DNA from: Zoroaster sp. YZ-2022
Taxonomy: Eukaryota; Echinodermata; Asteroidea; Forcipulatida; Zoroasteridae
Direction of reading: 5' to 3'
NCBI GenBank assembly: GCA_029582265.1
Contig: CM055837.1
Location: 8,383,926 to 8,447,925, forward strand
Length of the DNA: 64,000 nucleotides
Shown here: in pieces, positions 40,930 through 52,655 of the stretch
Numbering within the stretch: position 1 is the stretch's first letter
Layout: each line of letters opens with the position of its first letter
Translations under genes and position numbers: made by a program
The notes under the pieces: model-generated
Told to the model about the DNA's origin: nothing
Databases searched by the model: none
Seen by the model: only the letters and a program-made list of their open reading frames with translations

Positions 40930-41140
40930 TAATAATAATAATAATGTGTGGACTTATATAGCGCACGTATCCACCAACTAAGTGGTGCTCAAGGCGCATT
41001 CTTTTTACGTGCATTACACAACACACGGGACCTACGGCTTTACGTCCCATCCGAAGGACGAAGCAATTATGGTTAAGTACCTTGCTCAAGGACACAAGTG
41101 TCACGACCGGGTCTCGAACCCACACCCTGCTGCTGGCAAC
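40930..41140 (-). mobile_element. tRNA-derived SINE, reverse copy with different middle
   Basis: (AAT)n then GTGTGGACTTATATAGCGCA; the middle has GACCTACGGCTTTACGTCCC instead of the usual body. The B box complement TCGAACCCACA is kept. Shares its middle with 57843-58045. Confidence 0.75.
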
Positions 41141-41802
41141 ACCCAAATGCCTCACACCCGTTTGGCATGTCATGTTCAAATAATTGTTATTTTGTAGGAG
41201 AAAACAAAACAATTCAAGCCAACAATTTTTGAAATTAAAAAAAAAAAAAAATACTAATGTTAAAATTTAAATTTCACCAAAATTACTTATCTCACCGTTT
41301 ACCGATCTCACAATAGCAAACTTCATACCAAAAGTGCTTGGGCAAGCTTACCTAATCACAATATTTTTAAATAGATTGTAATAATTAGCAGATCTGAAAA
41401 AATGGCCTCATTTTTGTACATGTGGGGATATGGCCAATGTTACGGAGGGAGTCTATTGGCCCTAAGGGCTAGGCTATGGTTGTAACTATTGATTGGCACT
41501 GGCAATACTCTGTGTTCATTCATGTATGACGTGTGCATAGATTGATATTGCCTCCTTTCATATAATCCAGTTGTCTAATTACTATCTTTCTTTGCACTAA
41601 GTTTGTGTACTCCCTTTTGTGTAACCATTTTTCTCATGTGAGTATGGAAATAAATTTGAAATTAAAATATAAAAAAAATAAAAAAAATATCAACGACTAA
41701 ATAAATGACATTCACCATTCACTTTCCCGTACAAACACAGCAAACTAATAAAAGTAAGCCACTAATGTTTCTAATTTCATGATACATATGTTATGTAAAC
41801 TA

Positions 41803-42175
41803 AACTTGGGCGATATCGATTTCTATCAACCATCCACGATATATCGGCAAACATATATCGCGATTTTCGATAATTTCTCAATTATTTTTCATTCATGCAG
41901 GATTGCTTTAGAGCCAATAACCACAAGCGTCACAATAAATCACAAATGCATATTTGCAGAGCGTGTATGTACTTCTGAAGTAGTTCGCTTTTGTTTCTCA
42001 CTTCCAAAAGCTGAAAAGACTGTTCTAAGTTGTTTTTTTAATTTTTTTTTTAAATTGCGATATATTTTTTTAATCATGATTTGCCGATATCTCGATAACT
42101 TAAAAAGGTTCTCGATATCGTAATCGAATAAAAAAGGTATCGCGATATTCGATATTATCGTGTTATCACCCAAGC
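41803..42175. mobile_element. AGCTTGGGCGATA-family MITE, copy 4 (inverted)
   Basis: Reverse orientation relative to the other copies. It begins AACTTGGGCGATATCG after TA and ends TATCACCCAAGC. Shares the inner segment found in copies 1 and 3. Confidence 0.75.
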
Positions 42176-43305
42176 TAGTTAATGTAAACTATTGAGCAAT
42201 CTGACAAAGACTTACCATAATATACCGAACCATCAGACCATTGCTATTCTGAATTCATCATGGCATAGGGCCTATGCTTCGACAGTTGTGATCCAGTTGT
42301 CTGGGACTGGAGTTTTGTAACCGACAAATTACCCTACGTTCATGAACGAGTTATGACTACTATGACTATGTATGAGTCTTGTCTTCTTCTTGGAATCCAG
42401 GATTCACCTTCACCTTAACCTTTCCAGCCAAGATCCAACGGTTTTAATGAATGGGTCATCTGTGAGTGACAGTACAGGCTAGGCACCGAAGAACAGAGAT
42501 CCGGTTTGTTAAACGCTTGTCGACATTACTTGATTGTTTACTCAGCGATTTGATGCACGGTGTAATGTTACATGACCGATACGTGTTTTGACCTAGCACC
42601 ATTGGCAACGCAATAACGTAATTAATTGAGTCGTTAGGAAGAGTACCTGCATTGTTTACATTGCAGAAGTACCGTACTGAGTCAGGGTACCAATCTAGCC
42701 CACTTGCATTGAACAGCAGAGCGCCCTCTGTTGAAATTAACTATGTAACATTTTTACGCAATCCCTTCCCAATCCCGGTTATGCTTCACTTTTTTGCATC
42801 AACTGAATAAAATACTGCATAATCTCATCATATGAAATGTTACGTGCGCTTGAGTACCCACTCCCCAATGAGTTTGTTCCACAGTTCCGAACACTTCTTT
42901 GTATCAGAGTAGGTTATTTTGGGCAAATGTATCGGTATAAAACCAGACAAAATGTGAAAAGTTTCAGTTAATCTCATCGTTAACAAGAAAATGGTGCCGG
43001 GGAAAGTGCATTTAGATGTTTTCGTAATTTTATGAATTTTATGAAATTACCTTATTACAAAAGTAATTTTCCTAAATATAAATTGATGTGATTTTAGTAC
43101 CAATCGAACTGAAAATGATTCAGTCTGAAGTAGTTCATTAATTTAGAGATAACCCACACAAAATAATTATGCACATTCACAAAAAGTTGCAGACGGCGGG
43201 CAACTTTTCCCTATGTGTTTCCTGAGAAAAGTGTTGAAAAACATTTAATGTTTTTCAACACTTTTCTCAGTGACTTATACACTTCAAAGGAGTTGGTTGC
43301 TTAAT

Positions 43306-43380
43306 GCATATCTTGATTCAAGGCAAGTAAGCATATACCCAGCATTTTGCCAACATTTCCAATGTTTTCTCTTTAAGGGA
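43306..43380. repeat. Lone diverged monomer of the 81-bp repeat
   Basis: ATATCTTGATTCAAGGCAAG, TAAGCATATACCCAGCATTT and TGCCAACATTTCCAATG match the array unit with a short deletion. Just upstream (43221-43271) is a perfect hairpin, GAGAAAAGTGTTGAAAAACA and complement. Confidence 0.65.
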
Positions 43381-43859
43381 TTTTATTTTTATTTTTAAAT
43401 TAATAATAATAATAATAATGAAACTTATAAAGCGCCATCTATCTAGAAACCTAATCCGAGGCGCTGGTGATAATGGAAAAGACACAAAGATATGGAACAT
43501 TAGATAAACAAAGATAAATACATGAAACAAAATGCACAAAATTAACATTCATTATAAGCTTGTACAAAAAGGTGAGTTTTCAAAAGTTTTTTGAAAGAAT
43601 TAAAATTGTCACACAGTCTTAAACTTTGTGGAAGCATATTCCAAATTACTTATATAATTTTTTATAATGCCATTTTTAGCTGTAGTCGACAATCGTTCTC
43701 TGGATTTCTAATTCAGAAGTAATTTACTGGCTTTACTGCTTTGGAAAATTAATGTTTAATTGAAACTGCTGGAAATAATGATAAACATATAGTTCACAGC
43801 CACGGGTAATTCAAGTGATGACTCGTTGACATGGCCCAAGTGACACCCGGGTGGTGGGG

Positions 43860-44258
43860 ACTATAATAAACACCTCACAAAAAGAAAGTCCCCACCTGTA
43901 TGACCACTTGGCAAATGAACATTCCAATAATGAGGTCTTTAGTTTAAAAGTGCTCCAAGACATGTAAAAGACAAATAAAGCTGATGACAAAAGGGATAAC
44001 CCATTTTGCTTGAGTTCAGGGGCGTTATTTTGAGCCACAATGCAAAGTTGTGAGAAATGAACAGGTACCCCCACACAATCAACCGAGTTGTGTGCACTGA
44101 TGCGCAACGTTATCCGCACAAATCTTGCTTGCAACATGTGTGTCGATGATCAGGCTAAATCGTCATATCATGTTTATGTTCATAAGTCTCTAAAATTTAA
44201 AAATATTTTTAAAACATACAGGTGGGGACTTTCTTTTTGTGAGGTGTATAGTATAGTA
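43860..44258. mobile_element. MITE with CACCTCACAAAAAGAAAGTC termini
   Basis: About 45-bp inverted termini, including CACCTCACAAAAAGAAAGTC and CCCACCTGTATG on the left and the complement on the right. The interior is non-coding. Confidence 0.7.
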
Positions 44259-44829
44259 ATCCCATATTGATGCGTTTCCTGATAAAATAATGAAACTAAA
44301 CAAAGACACTTCCATCAATGTTGTGTTTCACATGCGAGTCTTATTCAAGAAATCTTATATAAAACAACTCAATCTGTTTTATATCTACAAAATATCTAAG
44401 TTTACACTAGTTTTTAAATATAAATTATATAACTATAACAATAACAAACTTTGACTGGGGAAAAATAATAATAATTCACTATATGATTGGACACTACGTT
44501 ATCTATATATCCTCTCAAAACATCAACACTAAAATCGACAATAGTTCAATTCCGATTTCACTGGGCAACTGTATAAAACAATATAGGCCTATAGACAGTT
44601 GTACACTCAGCATACCTAGCAGTGTGTGTCCCTGAGTTAAGCCCACTTCGTCCGTACCCTCTAGCCTGGAGTGGCTGGACCCTAATAGCCCATTAACTAC
44701 TGGGTTTATGGCAAAACCATCCATGGTCGTAAAAATGGTCAATGGAACTTTCGTGCAACAAGTAATTAAAGGTGCAACCTCTATTTAGGCGCTATAATCT
44801 TCATTACGCGCCGAGTAGACATGGACAAA

Positions 44830-45290
44830 ATAAACAAAACTATGACTACAAAAGTGGATCTCAAAAGTGCTTATCGGTATGTTCCTTGTCATCTTGATGA
44901 CTATATTCACAGGTCTCAAACGGATTTTCATTGACAGAAAGGCTCCAACTTATGTTTATGGCACTGAACTTCCATTCGGAGCTATAGACGTGCGCCAGGC
45001 ATTTTCTGTCATAGATTAACCTCTATGGATTAACTCAGTCTGTCTCTTCTGAACGTTGTGGTTGTTATAGGACCGTTGCTTACCTGCATGGTTTTCTTAT
45101 CGTAATTGGAAATACACGGGAGACTTGTGAATTGCAATTTAATTACTTTTTTTTACTTCAAGGTTAGTATTTAATATAAATTGGTCAAAGGTTGATAGCC
45201 CTTCCCAAACAATCACTTTTCTTGGTATCAATGCTCGCACTCTTGAACTACCACAGGAAGGTTTTTAGGAGTTCACTTGAGGAGACTACT
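44830..45290 (+). pseudogene. Reverse transcriptase remnant, DIRS/Ngaro-like or LTR-type
   Basis: Across shifted frames the translation gives KVDLKSAYRYVPCHLDD, LTGLKRIF, YVYGTELPFGA, RAPGIF, VAYLHGFLIV, INWSKV and QTITFLGI. This is the order of RT motifs in DIRS and related retroelements. The catalytic YLDD has become YLHG and there are several frameshifts and stops, so it is dead. Confidence 0.6.
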
Positions 45291-46058
45291 TTTGCTCCTT
45301 GTTGCTGCGCGTCTTTAAACAAGCTGCAGTCCAACGTTTCAAGCAAGGATTTTCAAGGGGGGGGGGAACAAACTGTGAATCAGTGCTTATTGAAGCGAGA
45401 TATTCCGTGTTCATGGCCGATTTTACTTTGAAAATGTATTTAGATTTTGAATTATGTTATGAACTTTCCAATGAGAAAACATACGAAACGGAGGTTCCTT
45501 CCTCCAAAATAAAATGTTAAAAAAATGAAGGAAACAGGATACAAGTATAGTATGGAAAAATGGGGACTTTCGTATCAACTGATCTAGATTTGGTCAAAGT
45601 CCATCCATCCACCCTTAGCCACATTGCAAACTCGGACAGGCCTAGTCTTTTATGATAAATCACTTGACAGTGTTTGGACAGTGTGATTTTTTTTTTAAAT
45701 ACTAATTTACTGATCCTCATGATGTTTGATACAATTATTAATTTTTTGTTAATTTAAATTTAGGCTTACAGCATTTATAAAATTAAGTGAAGCATACATA
45801 AAGTTCAACTTGAACGAACATATTAAAATAATAGCAATAAATTGTTAAATAGAAAAGAACAAACAACATTGATCACGGAATAATAAAACAAAACGGTGCT
45901 TACCCCTCGCTTGTATTCTAATTGGTTACTTGCAGCTCATGGACAAAATAGCAACGTCAACTGCGCTTTTTATTTATGTGTACACATGACCGAGCCCACA
46001 ACTTCAGAACAATCAGAACGATTACATGGGATTCTAGCCGGCCAATTGTCATCGGGCA

Positions 46059-46131
46059 TGCTCGGTGGTCGAGTGGTTAAGACGTCTGCACTAGTAAGCA
46101 GGAAGTCGTGGGTTCGAATCCCGCCCGAGTC
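46059..46131 (+). other. tRNA-like sequence, probably tRNA-derived SINE head or pseudogene
   Basis: A box TGGTCGAGTGGTTAAG and B box GGTTCGAATCC are intact. The T stem GTGGG/CCCGC pairs, and the acceptor stem pairs for six of seven positions. The anticodon loop would have eight bases (ACTAGTAA), so a working tRNA is unlikely. Confidence 0.5.
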
Positions 46132-47449
46132 GCCTGTGTAGTTTTTTCACAGACACTCGGAAAGCACTGAGTATACAGTGCTATACACACGTCGGTGTAG
46201 GGGAAAATTAAAATCAATTACAGCTCAAGAGAACCAAAATACTGCACCGTTGGCTTAAAGTTTCATGTTGGGAATGAGGACTTATGCATGTGACTGGCAA
46301 CAGTAGCTTTATCAGACTGAATGTTTATAATAGTGTAATAAATCTAAATAAATTCACAACTTAACAACTTAACTGTACACATTTCTGACGTGTAATTCAG
46401 AGTCGTTTAACTTTAAACATCTAGGCATACGTAACAAACAGTAAAAAGAAATAACTTGCATAATTTGCACACCTTATTCATGAGTTAGCCATCTTATGTC
46501 TTATTCCCTGAATACAAGAGATTGTATACATGTACATGCTCATTATAGTAACCTATCTAATTTTGTCCATTTGCAGGGGTAACCTCGCTTTCAAATGTCA
46601 TTGAATTTTAAGTAAATTAATGGAAATAGCTACATTCGTTTATTTATTCCTTATGTCAGGAATGAACTTTTCTTTGGAACTATCAGATTATTGGGCCTTC
46701 TCGCTGGTGCATGTAGCATGTAAGCTACAGTGGGGTTGTTAGTCTCACTTTCATATTTATCGTGACTAAGGCGAATGAGGAAACGGGGAAAGAAGGCTTG
46801 TATGCCCTTTCCGCCGCTCAAAATCCGGATCCCTGTAAACACAAGGGCCTGTTAAAAAGTGCCTGAAGTTCCCCCTGAAAAACCTGGGTTAATAATACTT
46901 GCTAGCGGTGAGCCTCTGCAGTTATATGTTAAAAATTGTGCAGCCTCTGATAATCCAGAAGAATTATATAAATACATATAGATAAACCTAAATCCTGTAT
47001 AGGGCTAAGTCCGTCTAAGTATGCGGATACTTAATATTGAGTTCACTTTGGTATCCATGTGCACCATTTCCGTAGCATAGACACACGTATGACGCTCGAT
47101 ATAAGGCAGAGTGCACCCCCTCCCATTGTGTCTTCATTGTGTTCCAGGAATCTTAGGAATTTTTTTAGAGGATTTCGGGGGGGGGGGAGAGGTCCGTTAA
47201 CAATAGAACAACAGTGTGTTAGTGTGTAGGGACATTTGGAGGTGGCACTCTGCCGCATATCGAGGATGGTATACAGACACACGGAGGATAGAATGGTAAC
47301 CATCTGCCAAACCCCTCCCCAAACATAAAACAAACACCCCGACAAACAAACATGTTCACCATTTCAGCAGCTTATAGATAAATCTATTAACCTTCCAAAA
47401 ACAAACAAATAAAACCATATGACGAAATATTGGAAATGTTTAGTTTTGA

Positions 47450-48030
47450 CATACACTGTAAAAAAATTCTGTTTTTTTACACAGATTATTTGTTTATTTG
47501 ATTTTACATGTTTTTGTTTTGTTTTTGATGTAAATAAACCTCTTTCTGTAAATATTTATGTATTTTTACATAATTTGTGGATTTTCACCGATAATTTTGT
47601 TATTAAACATAGAATTTGTCAAATAACAATCGAATTGTGGAAAGTTTCTGTTTTTTTACACAGATTTTGTGTTTATTTGCTTTTACATTTTTCGTTTTTG
47701 TTTTTGATGTAATACGTTTGTATTTTTACATATTTTGTTGATTTTTACCCATACCTTTGTTATTGAACATAAAATTTGTAAAAATACAATCGAATTGTGG
47801 AAAATGTTTTTTTTTTTTACAGAGATTTTTTGTTTATTTGTTTTTACATTTTTGTTTTTTGTTGTTGATGTAAATAAACCTCTTTCCGTAAATATTTATG
47901 TATTTTTACATATTTTGTTGATTTTCACCCATAATTTTGTTATTGAACATAGAATTTGTAAAATTACAGTCGAATTGTGTAAAATTTCTGTTTTTTTACA
48001 CTTGTTTGTTATTTGCTGTTACTTTTTATG
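47450..48030. repeat. ~180-bp tandem repeat, about three and a half copies
   Basis: TTCTGTTTTTTTACACAGAT, GATGTAAATAAACCTCTTTC and ATTGAACATAGAATTTGTAA recur in order with a period near 170-180 bp. The first copy starts at ACACTGTAAAAAAA, matching a terminus at 52025-52037 (TTTTTTACAGTGTA). Confidence 0.75.
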
Positions 48031-48487
48031 TATTTTTTTTTTTGGGGGGGTTCACCAACATTATTTGTTTGAGCACTGAGTGTGTGCACTGAATGCCTGC
48101 TATGTGGTATTGCTTTGTTTATGTTTTTCTAGGGGGGCAACTCATTACTATTGTCAGGCAGTCGAGTTTGTGCAAAATAGTTTATGAAATATTATTTTAG
48201 TTATGTTTATTACCGAGTGTGTGTTAAAGACTTTACATGGTTTACTTGTTTATTTTAATATTTGTTTTATTAGGGGAGGGTATGTCACCTACATTAGTAG
48301 GCTATGTTGATAACATAAGTTAGTACCTTGTTGAGAGTGTTGTTCAATATGGACATGTTTGATTTGTTGTGTTAGATTCCCGAAAAAATAACTTTTGTTT
48401 GCAAAATGGAAAACCAAATTGTAATTTAGAGTGTTATTGCATTTGTTGATATTTGACCATTTGAACTAGGACAGATTCTTGCAGTGT

Positions 48488-48842
48488 GGAGTGCCATGGT
48501 CGAGCGGTTTAGTGCATCGGATTTGTGTTCTGATGGCTGAGTCGTCAGAATGTGGGTTCGAATCCCGACCGCGACCATGGTGCTTGTGTCCTTGAGCAAG
48601 ACACTTTACCATAATTGCTTCTCTCCACCCAGGGGTAAATGGGTACCTGTGAGGGCAGAGTTGGTTGTTGTGTCTATATGCGCTGTAATGGCAGCAATTG
48701 AGCTGTATACTCCCCAGGGAGCTGAGATGGTTTCAGGAATGATTTATGAGCCTGATGAGCAGGGGGTAATAATATAATGCGCCTTGAGCACCAGTTTGGT
48801 GGATACGTGCGCTATATAAGTCCACATTATTATTATTATTAT

Positions 48843-48903
<61 letters not shown>
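48488..48903 (+). mobile_element. tRNA-derived SINE with (ATT)n(AGT)n tail
   Basis: Full-length copy: A box TGGTCGAGCGG, B box GGTTCGAATCC, body, GCGCTATATAAGTCCACATT. The tail is (ATT)n followed by about 20 AGT units, a likely polymorphic microsatellite. Confidence 0.85.
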
Positions 48904-48904
<1 letters not shown>

Positions 48905-49637
48905 TTGCAGACGTATCAAAACAACTTGTGTTAATACAAAATAAATAATTTAATTTTACGGATTCAACTTATTTCAATTCAAGTGAAATTTATTAAAACG
49001 AATAAACAAATGAAACGTTTAAAAACAAACAAATGTGTAAAAAATACCCCCAAAAAGTAATTTTACAGATTCGATCCTTTTATATTTGCAGAAATCTGCA
49101 CTGTAAAAAATTACCGTAATTTTACGGCGAAAAGTTTGTAAATTCTACGGTGAATTACCGTAATCATCCATTTCTCAGTGTTTTACGTCCAAAACCCGTA
49201 TTATGGCCACTCCCATTACACTCTGGGATATATCCAATATGTAAATGACTGACCTTAAGTTGACCTAGCTTTGCGCTCGAATCATTTTCAAGGTTTAAAT
49301 ATGTGAAAATGGATGATTTTAGCCCATTTTCAAATAATTTACTGTTAATTTTATGATTAAAAAGGTAACATTTTGATGTTCTCTTCTATGTTGATGTAAA
49401 AAAGTACATTCAAAATTTAAAATATTGAAATATAGATTATAATTGCATGCCACCATGACTAAAAAGAGTTTCGACTGACAGTATATATAAAGAATACATG
49501 TTCCGTTTATTAGTAACTGGAGAGGAGTGATTGAAAAAGGAACCAGACTACGCGTACGTATAGGTAAGTGAAAGACATTGTGTACAATAAACAGTTGCAT
49601 TGATTAACTCCAATGTCTGCAGATCCATCCCATTATA

Positions 49638-50116
49638 GGGTGCACCCCACTAAATAGTGAGGAATTCATGCGCCGAGCTATTTATCATAAAGTGTATGCC
49701 CTCAAATTTTTCTGAAAAACAAAGATTTGAGGCCCATTCATTTGATGGATTGTGTAAAAATGGCCCACTATCATAACCCGGGGGTCCTTGGCTTCCAACT
49801 GTGAGTATTTTGGACACACTAGGCCCTGAAAAAGTGGTCCTAATTTGATTTCAAGCGTAAGGCCTTTTTCCAAAATGGCTGCTTTTCAGTGTGGACGTTT
49901 TCACTACTGTAGAGGGTGGTTTTCATTGGGATGAGAATAACTCCCTGGAAACCTGGACTTTAGAAAGTAAATAGAGAAGAATATAAAAGGTTATATATCG
50001 ATCAATATTTTTTCTTTTGGTTTTAAAACTGTGGGACTTCTAAGTATTGTTTAATTATTTTTGAATATTTTTTATTTAGCCCGGTTTAATATGGGAGTTT
50101 ATTTAGTGGGTGCACC
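49638..50116. mobile_element. MITE with GGGTGCACCCCACTAAATAG ends, copy 1
   Basis: Left end GGGTGCACCCCACTAAATAG, right end TTTATTTAGTGGGTGCACC, with TATA on both sides. Nearly identical to 51098-51578. Confidence 0.75.
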
Positions 50117-51097
50117 TATAGATTCAAAATGGCGTCGTCCATGGTTTGTTTTGATGGTGGGATTTAAACGTGTGCTTTTGTTTACAGTATCAGTAAGGCT
50201 GATAATAAATGAAAAATCTTTACACATTAAATTTTCCCATTCAATATCCTTGTATTTCAGGTCTTTATTGGATGAATACAGTACTGTTACAACAAAAAGG
50301 TATGTGGAATTGTGAAATTAATACCATAGTCTGCATGTGCTCTTTTTCGGCTATTGAAATTGTGCATTATCATTGGAAGTTGGTTGTTATTTGTTGTCTT
50401 TAATTAGTGTTACATGTGTGTTGCATTAGTAAAATTCACAAAACTATTACAAGTAGTTGTTTCTAAAATAGTACTGGTTCAGGAATGCATGCATTAATAG
50501 TGAAGGTTTTGAAATTGTGTACAACTGATTGTACCATTCCTGCCCCTCTCCATCACCTATCAACTCTCTTTGCAAGGACCTGTATATACATGGGGATGTA
50601 TGCAGGGTTGGGGATGTTCTTTCTCTTTGTGGTCTGTTTACCATGAAACAATTTACATTTTACATTTTCTTCTCAGCACATCATGTGAAGAAAGGCTCGT
50701 GATTTGCCCCCTCAGCGTATGATTCATTGTGTATGAGGCCCCATTTTCTGTCAACCTGGATCCGCCCCTAATAAGGTTAATTTTGTAAAACTTTCTGAAA
50801 TTGCCTTTAGATAATATCTCAGATATTGTTTAAATATTCAAGGAGGAAACTAATTGTTATTTAAAGAAATTTTTAAAGAAAAACATTGCACCCAAGAAAT
50901 ACAATAATGCATACACAATGCATGGTTATCCATTGCAAACTGCACAGAAACATCATAGACGAACCAAATATGTTTAAAGCTGACATTTTGCAGTGGAGTA
51001 ATATTTTTCAATTTTTTTTCAGAAACATGACCTCTGCAATATAATGGATGTCCTTAGTGTGTTCCCAAGTCAAATTGAAAAAAATCATCTCTTTATA

Positions 51098-51578
51098 GGG
51101 TGCACCCCACTAAATAGTGAGGAATTCATGCGCCGAGCTATTTATCATAAAGTGTATGCCCTCAAATTTTCTGAAAAACAAAGATTTGAGGCCCATTCAT
51201 TTGATGGATTGTGTAAAAATGGCCCACTATCATAACCCGGGGGTCCTTGGCTTCCAACTGTGAGTATTTTGGACACACTAGGCCCTGAAAAAGTGGTCCT
51301 AATTTGATTTCAAGCGTAAGGCCTTTTTCCAAAATGGCTGCTTTTCAGTGTGGACGTTTTCACTACTGTAGAGGGTGGTTTTCATTGGGATGAGAATAAC
51401 TCCCTGGAAACCTGGACTTTAGAAAGTAAATAGAGAAGAATATAAAAGGTTATATATCGATCAATATTTTTTCTTTTGGTTTTAAAAACTGTGGGACTTC
51501 TAAGTATTTTTTAATGATTTTTGAATATTTTGTATTTAGCACTGTTTACTATGGGAGTTTATTTAGTGGGGTGCACCC
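51098..51578. mobile_element. MITE with GGGTGCACCCCACTAAATAG ends, copy 2
   Basis: Same element and orientation as 49638-50116, with only scattered differences over 480 bp. Left flank TATA; right flank AGTA. Confidence 0.75.
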
Positions 51579-51968
51579 AGTAGATGCAGCGTTCACTCAT
51601 GGATGTTGACAGCTGCGTCATATATGGTACCCGTAAAAATATATGAATATTCTACGTAAAATAACGGAAAGTTTCAGTAAAAACTACGATAACCGTCATT
51701 TCGTAGGCCGTAAAAAAACGAGATTTTTTTTTCACAGTGTGTAAAAGCAAAAAACAAAGTACCAAATTAAATAACTAACATTTCTGTAAATTTGAATAAT
51801 TGTTGCAGGTTGTGAACACAAACAACAGAAGTTCAGTTATTTGCATTTAAAGGTTTGCCTGTATTGTGCCAAAACCATGTGTTAATAATGATTACAATTT
51901 AATTTTTTTTTATAATAACAACAGGTCTGTAATTATATTTTACAAAACGAAGGGTTAAATGAAATAAC

Positions 51969-52008
51969 AGAAAGTGCTGGCAACTCTGTTGCCAGCACTT
52001 TTTCTGTA
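51969..52008. other. Short perfect hairpin
   Basis: AGAAAGTGCTGGCAAC pairs with GTTGCCAGCACTTTTTCT around a TCT loop, downstream of the SLC22-like gene. Confidence 0.7.
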
Positions 52009-52180
52009 AATTTACAAAGAAATTTTTTACAGTGTAATTATCATATTTCTCATAGTTATGAAGATATCAAATACTGTAGCGTAGCTAGAGACCAATGGTA
52101 TACTGCAAGGATGGGGGAATTCAACGCAACATTGTTCAATTATGGGTACTCTGTCCCGTCTTTTCTTTTGATGACATTTC

Positions 52181-52186
52181 TTTATT
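52181..52186 (-). promoter_or_regulatory. Possible polyadenylation signal of the SLC22-like gene
   Basis: TTTATT on the plus strand reads AATAAA on the gene strand, starting 34 nt past the stop codon. Position and sequence fit; no transcript evidence is available. Confidence 0.35.
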
Positions 52187-52219
52187 TTCAAAAATAAAAA
52201 GAAGAACATTACAAATGGT

Positions 52220-52655
52220 TTACAAATGGATTTCCTCACCATCACTGCCCCCATCACTGTCGCTTCCTGGCCCACTCTTATCTCCGTAGTCACTTCCCTG
52301 ATCCATTTCATTACCACTGCCCTTGCTCCCACTGCCCACACGAGCTTTGTCAGGGTTGGAATCCCCACCACCCACGATCTCTGGTTCCTCCGTGGAACCG
52401 TCAACCTTCCCCTTGCCCCCAGATGACTTTTCTGTGATGTTGTTTTCCTCGTTGGGGGAGGATTCCTTCTTCTCTTTTCCCTTTCCTCGTTTCCTGTGTT
52501 TTTCAGGGTACTGGCATCCCTTCTCATCGTAGGATGGAGGTTCCTCGTCTGCCACGTAGGCCGGGTTGACTGCCTCCATTTTGTCCATCTCCACATCCAC
52601 TTCTTCTGTGTCAGAGTAGCCGCTGCCCCAAGTCCATCGCCTCATACAGTTGCAT
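52220..52655 (-). CDS. SLC22-like exon 10: long cytoplasmic tail and stop
   Basis: The acceptor ATTTCAG|ATGCAAC opens [20 protein letters not shown]. The tail is charged and low-complexity, with [19 protein letters not shown], a Lys-rich patch and a Gly/Ser/Asp-rich end finishing GEEIHL. Confidence 0.85.

Larger units (their letters stand above)
49105..51738. mobile_element. Possible CACTGTAAAAAA-ended element containing two MITEs
   Basis: Starts CACTGTAAAAAATTACCGTA with many TTACGG words. Ends GGCCGTAAAAAAACGAG, T-run, CACAGTG. The same vocabulary at both ends suggests one element interrupted by 49638-50116 and 51098-51578. Confidence 0.45.
40302..52219. other. Intergenic region between CCDC181 and the SLC22-like gene
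   Basis: Contains the listed MITEs, SINEs, RT remnant and tandem repeats. 42180-43220, 44260-44820, 45300-46050 and 46140-47440 show no genes. A weak inverted repeat (CGATATAAGGCAGAGTG / CACTCTGCCGCATATCG) lies at 47097-47262. Confidence 0.6.

Noticed and set aside
46059..46131. Functional tRNA gene
   Set aside because: Promoter boxes are intact, but the anticodon loop has eight bases and the acceptor stem is imperfect.
47419..48079. Phe-rich open frames of ~100 residues
   Set aside because: They arise from T-rich tandem repeats and lack any domain or splice context.
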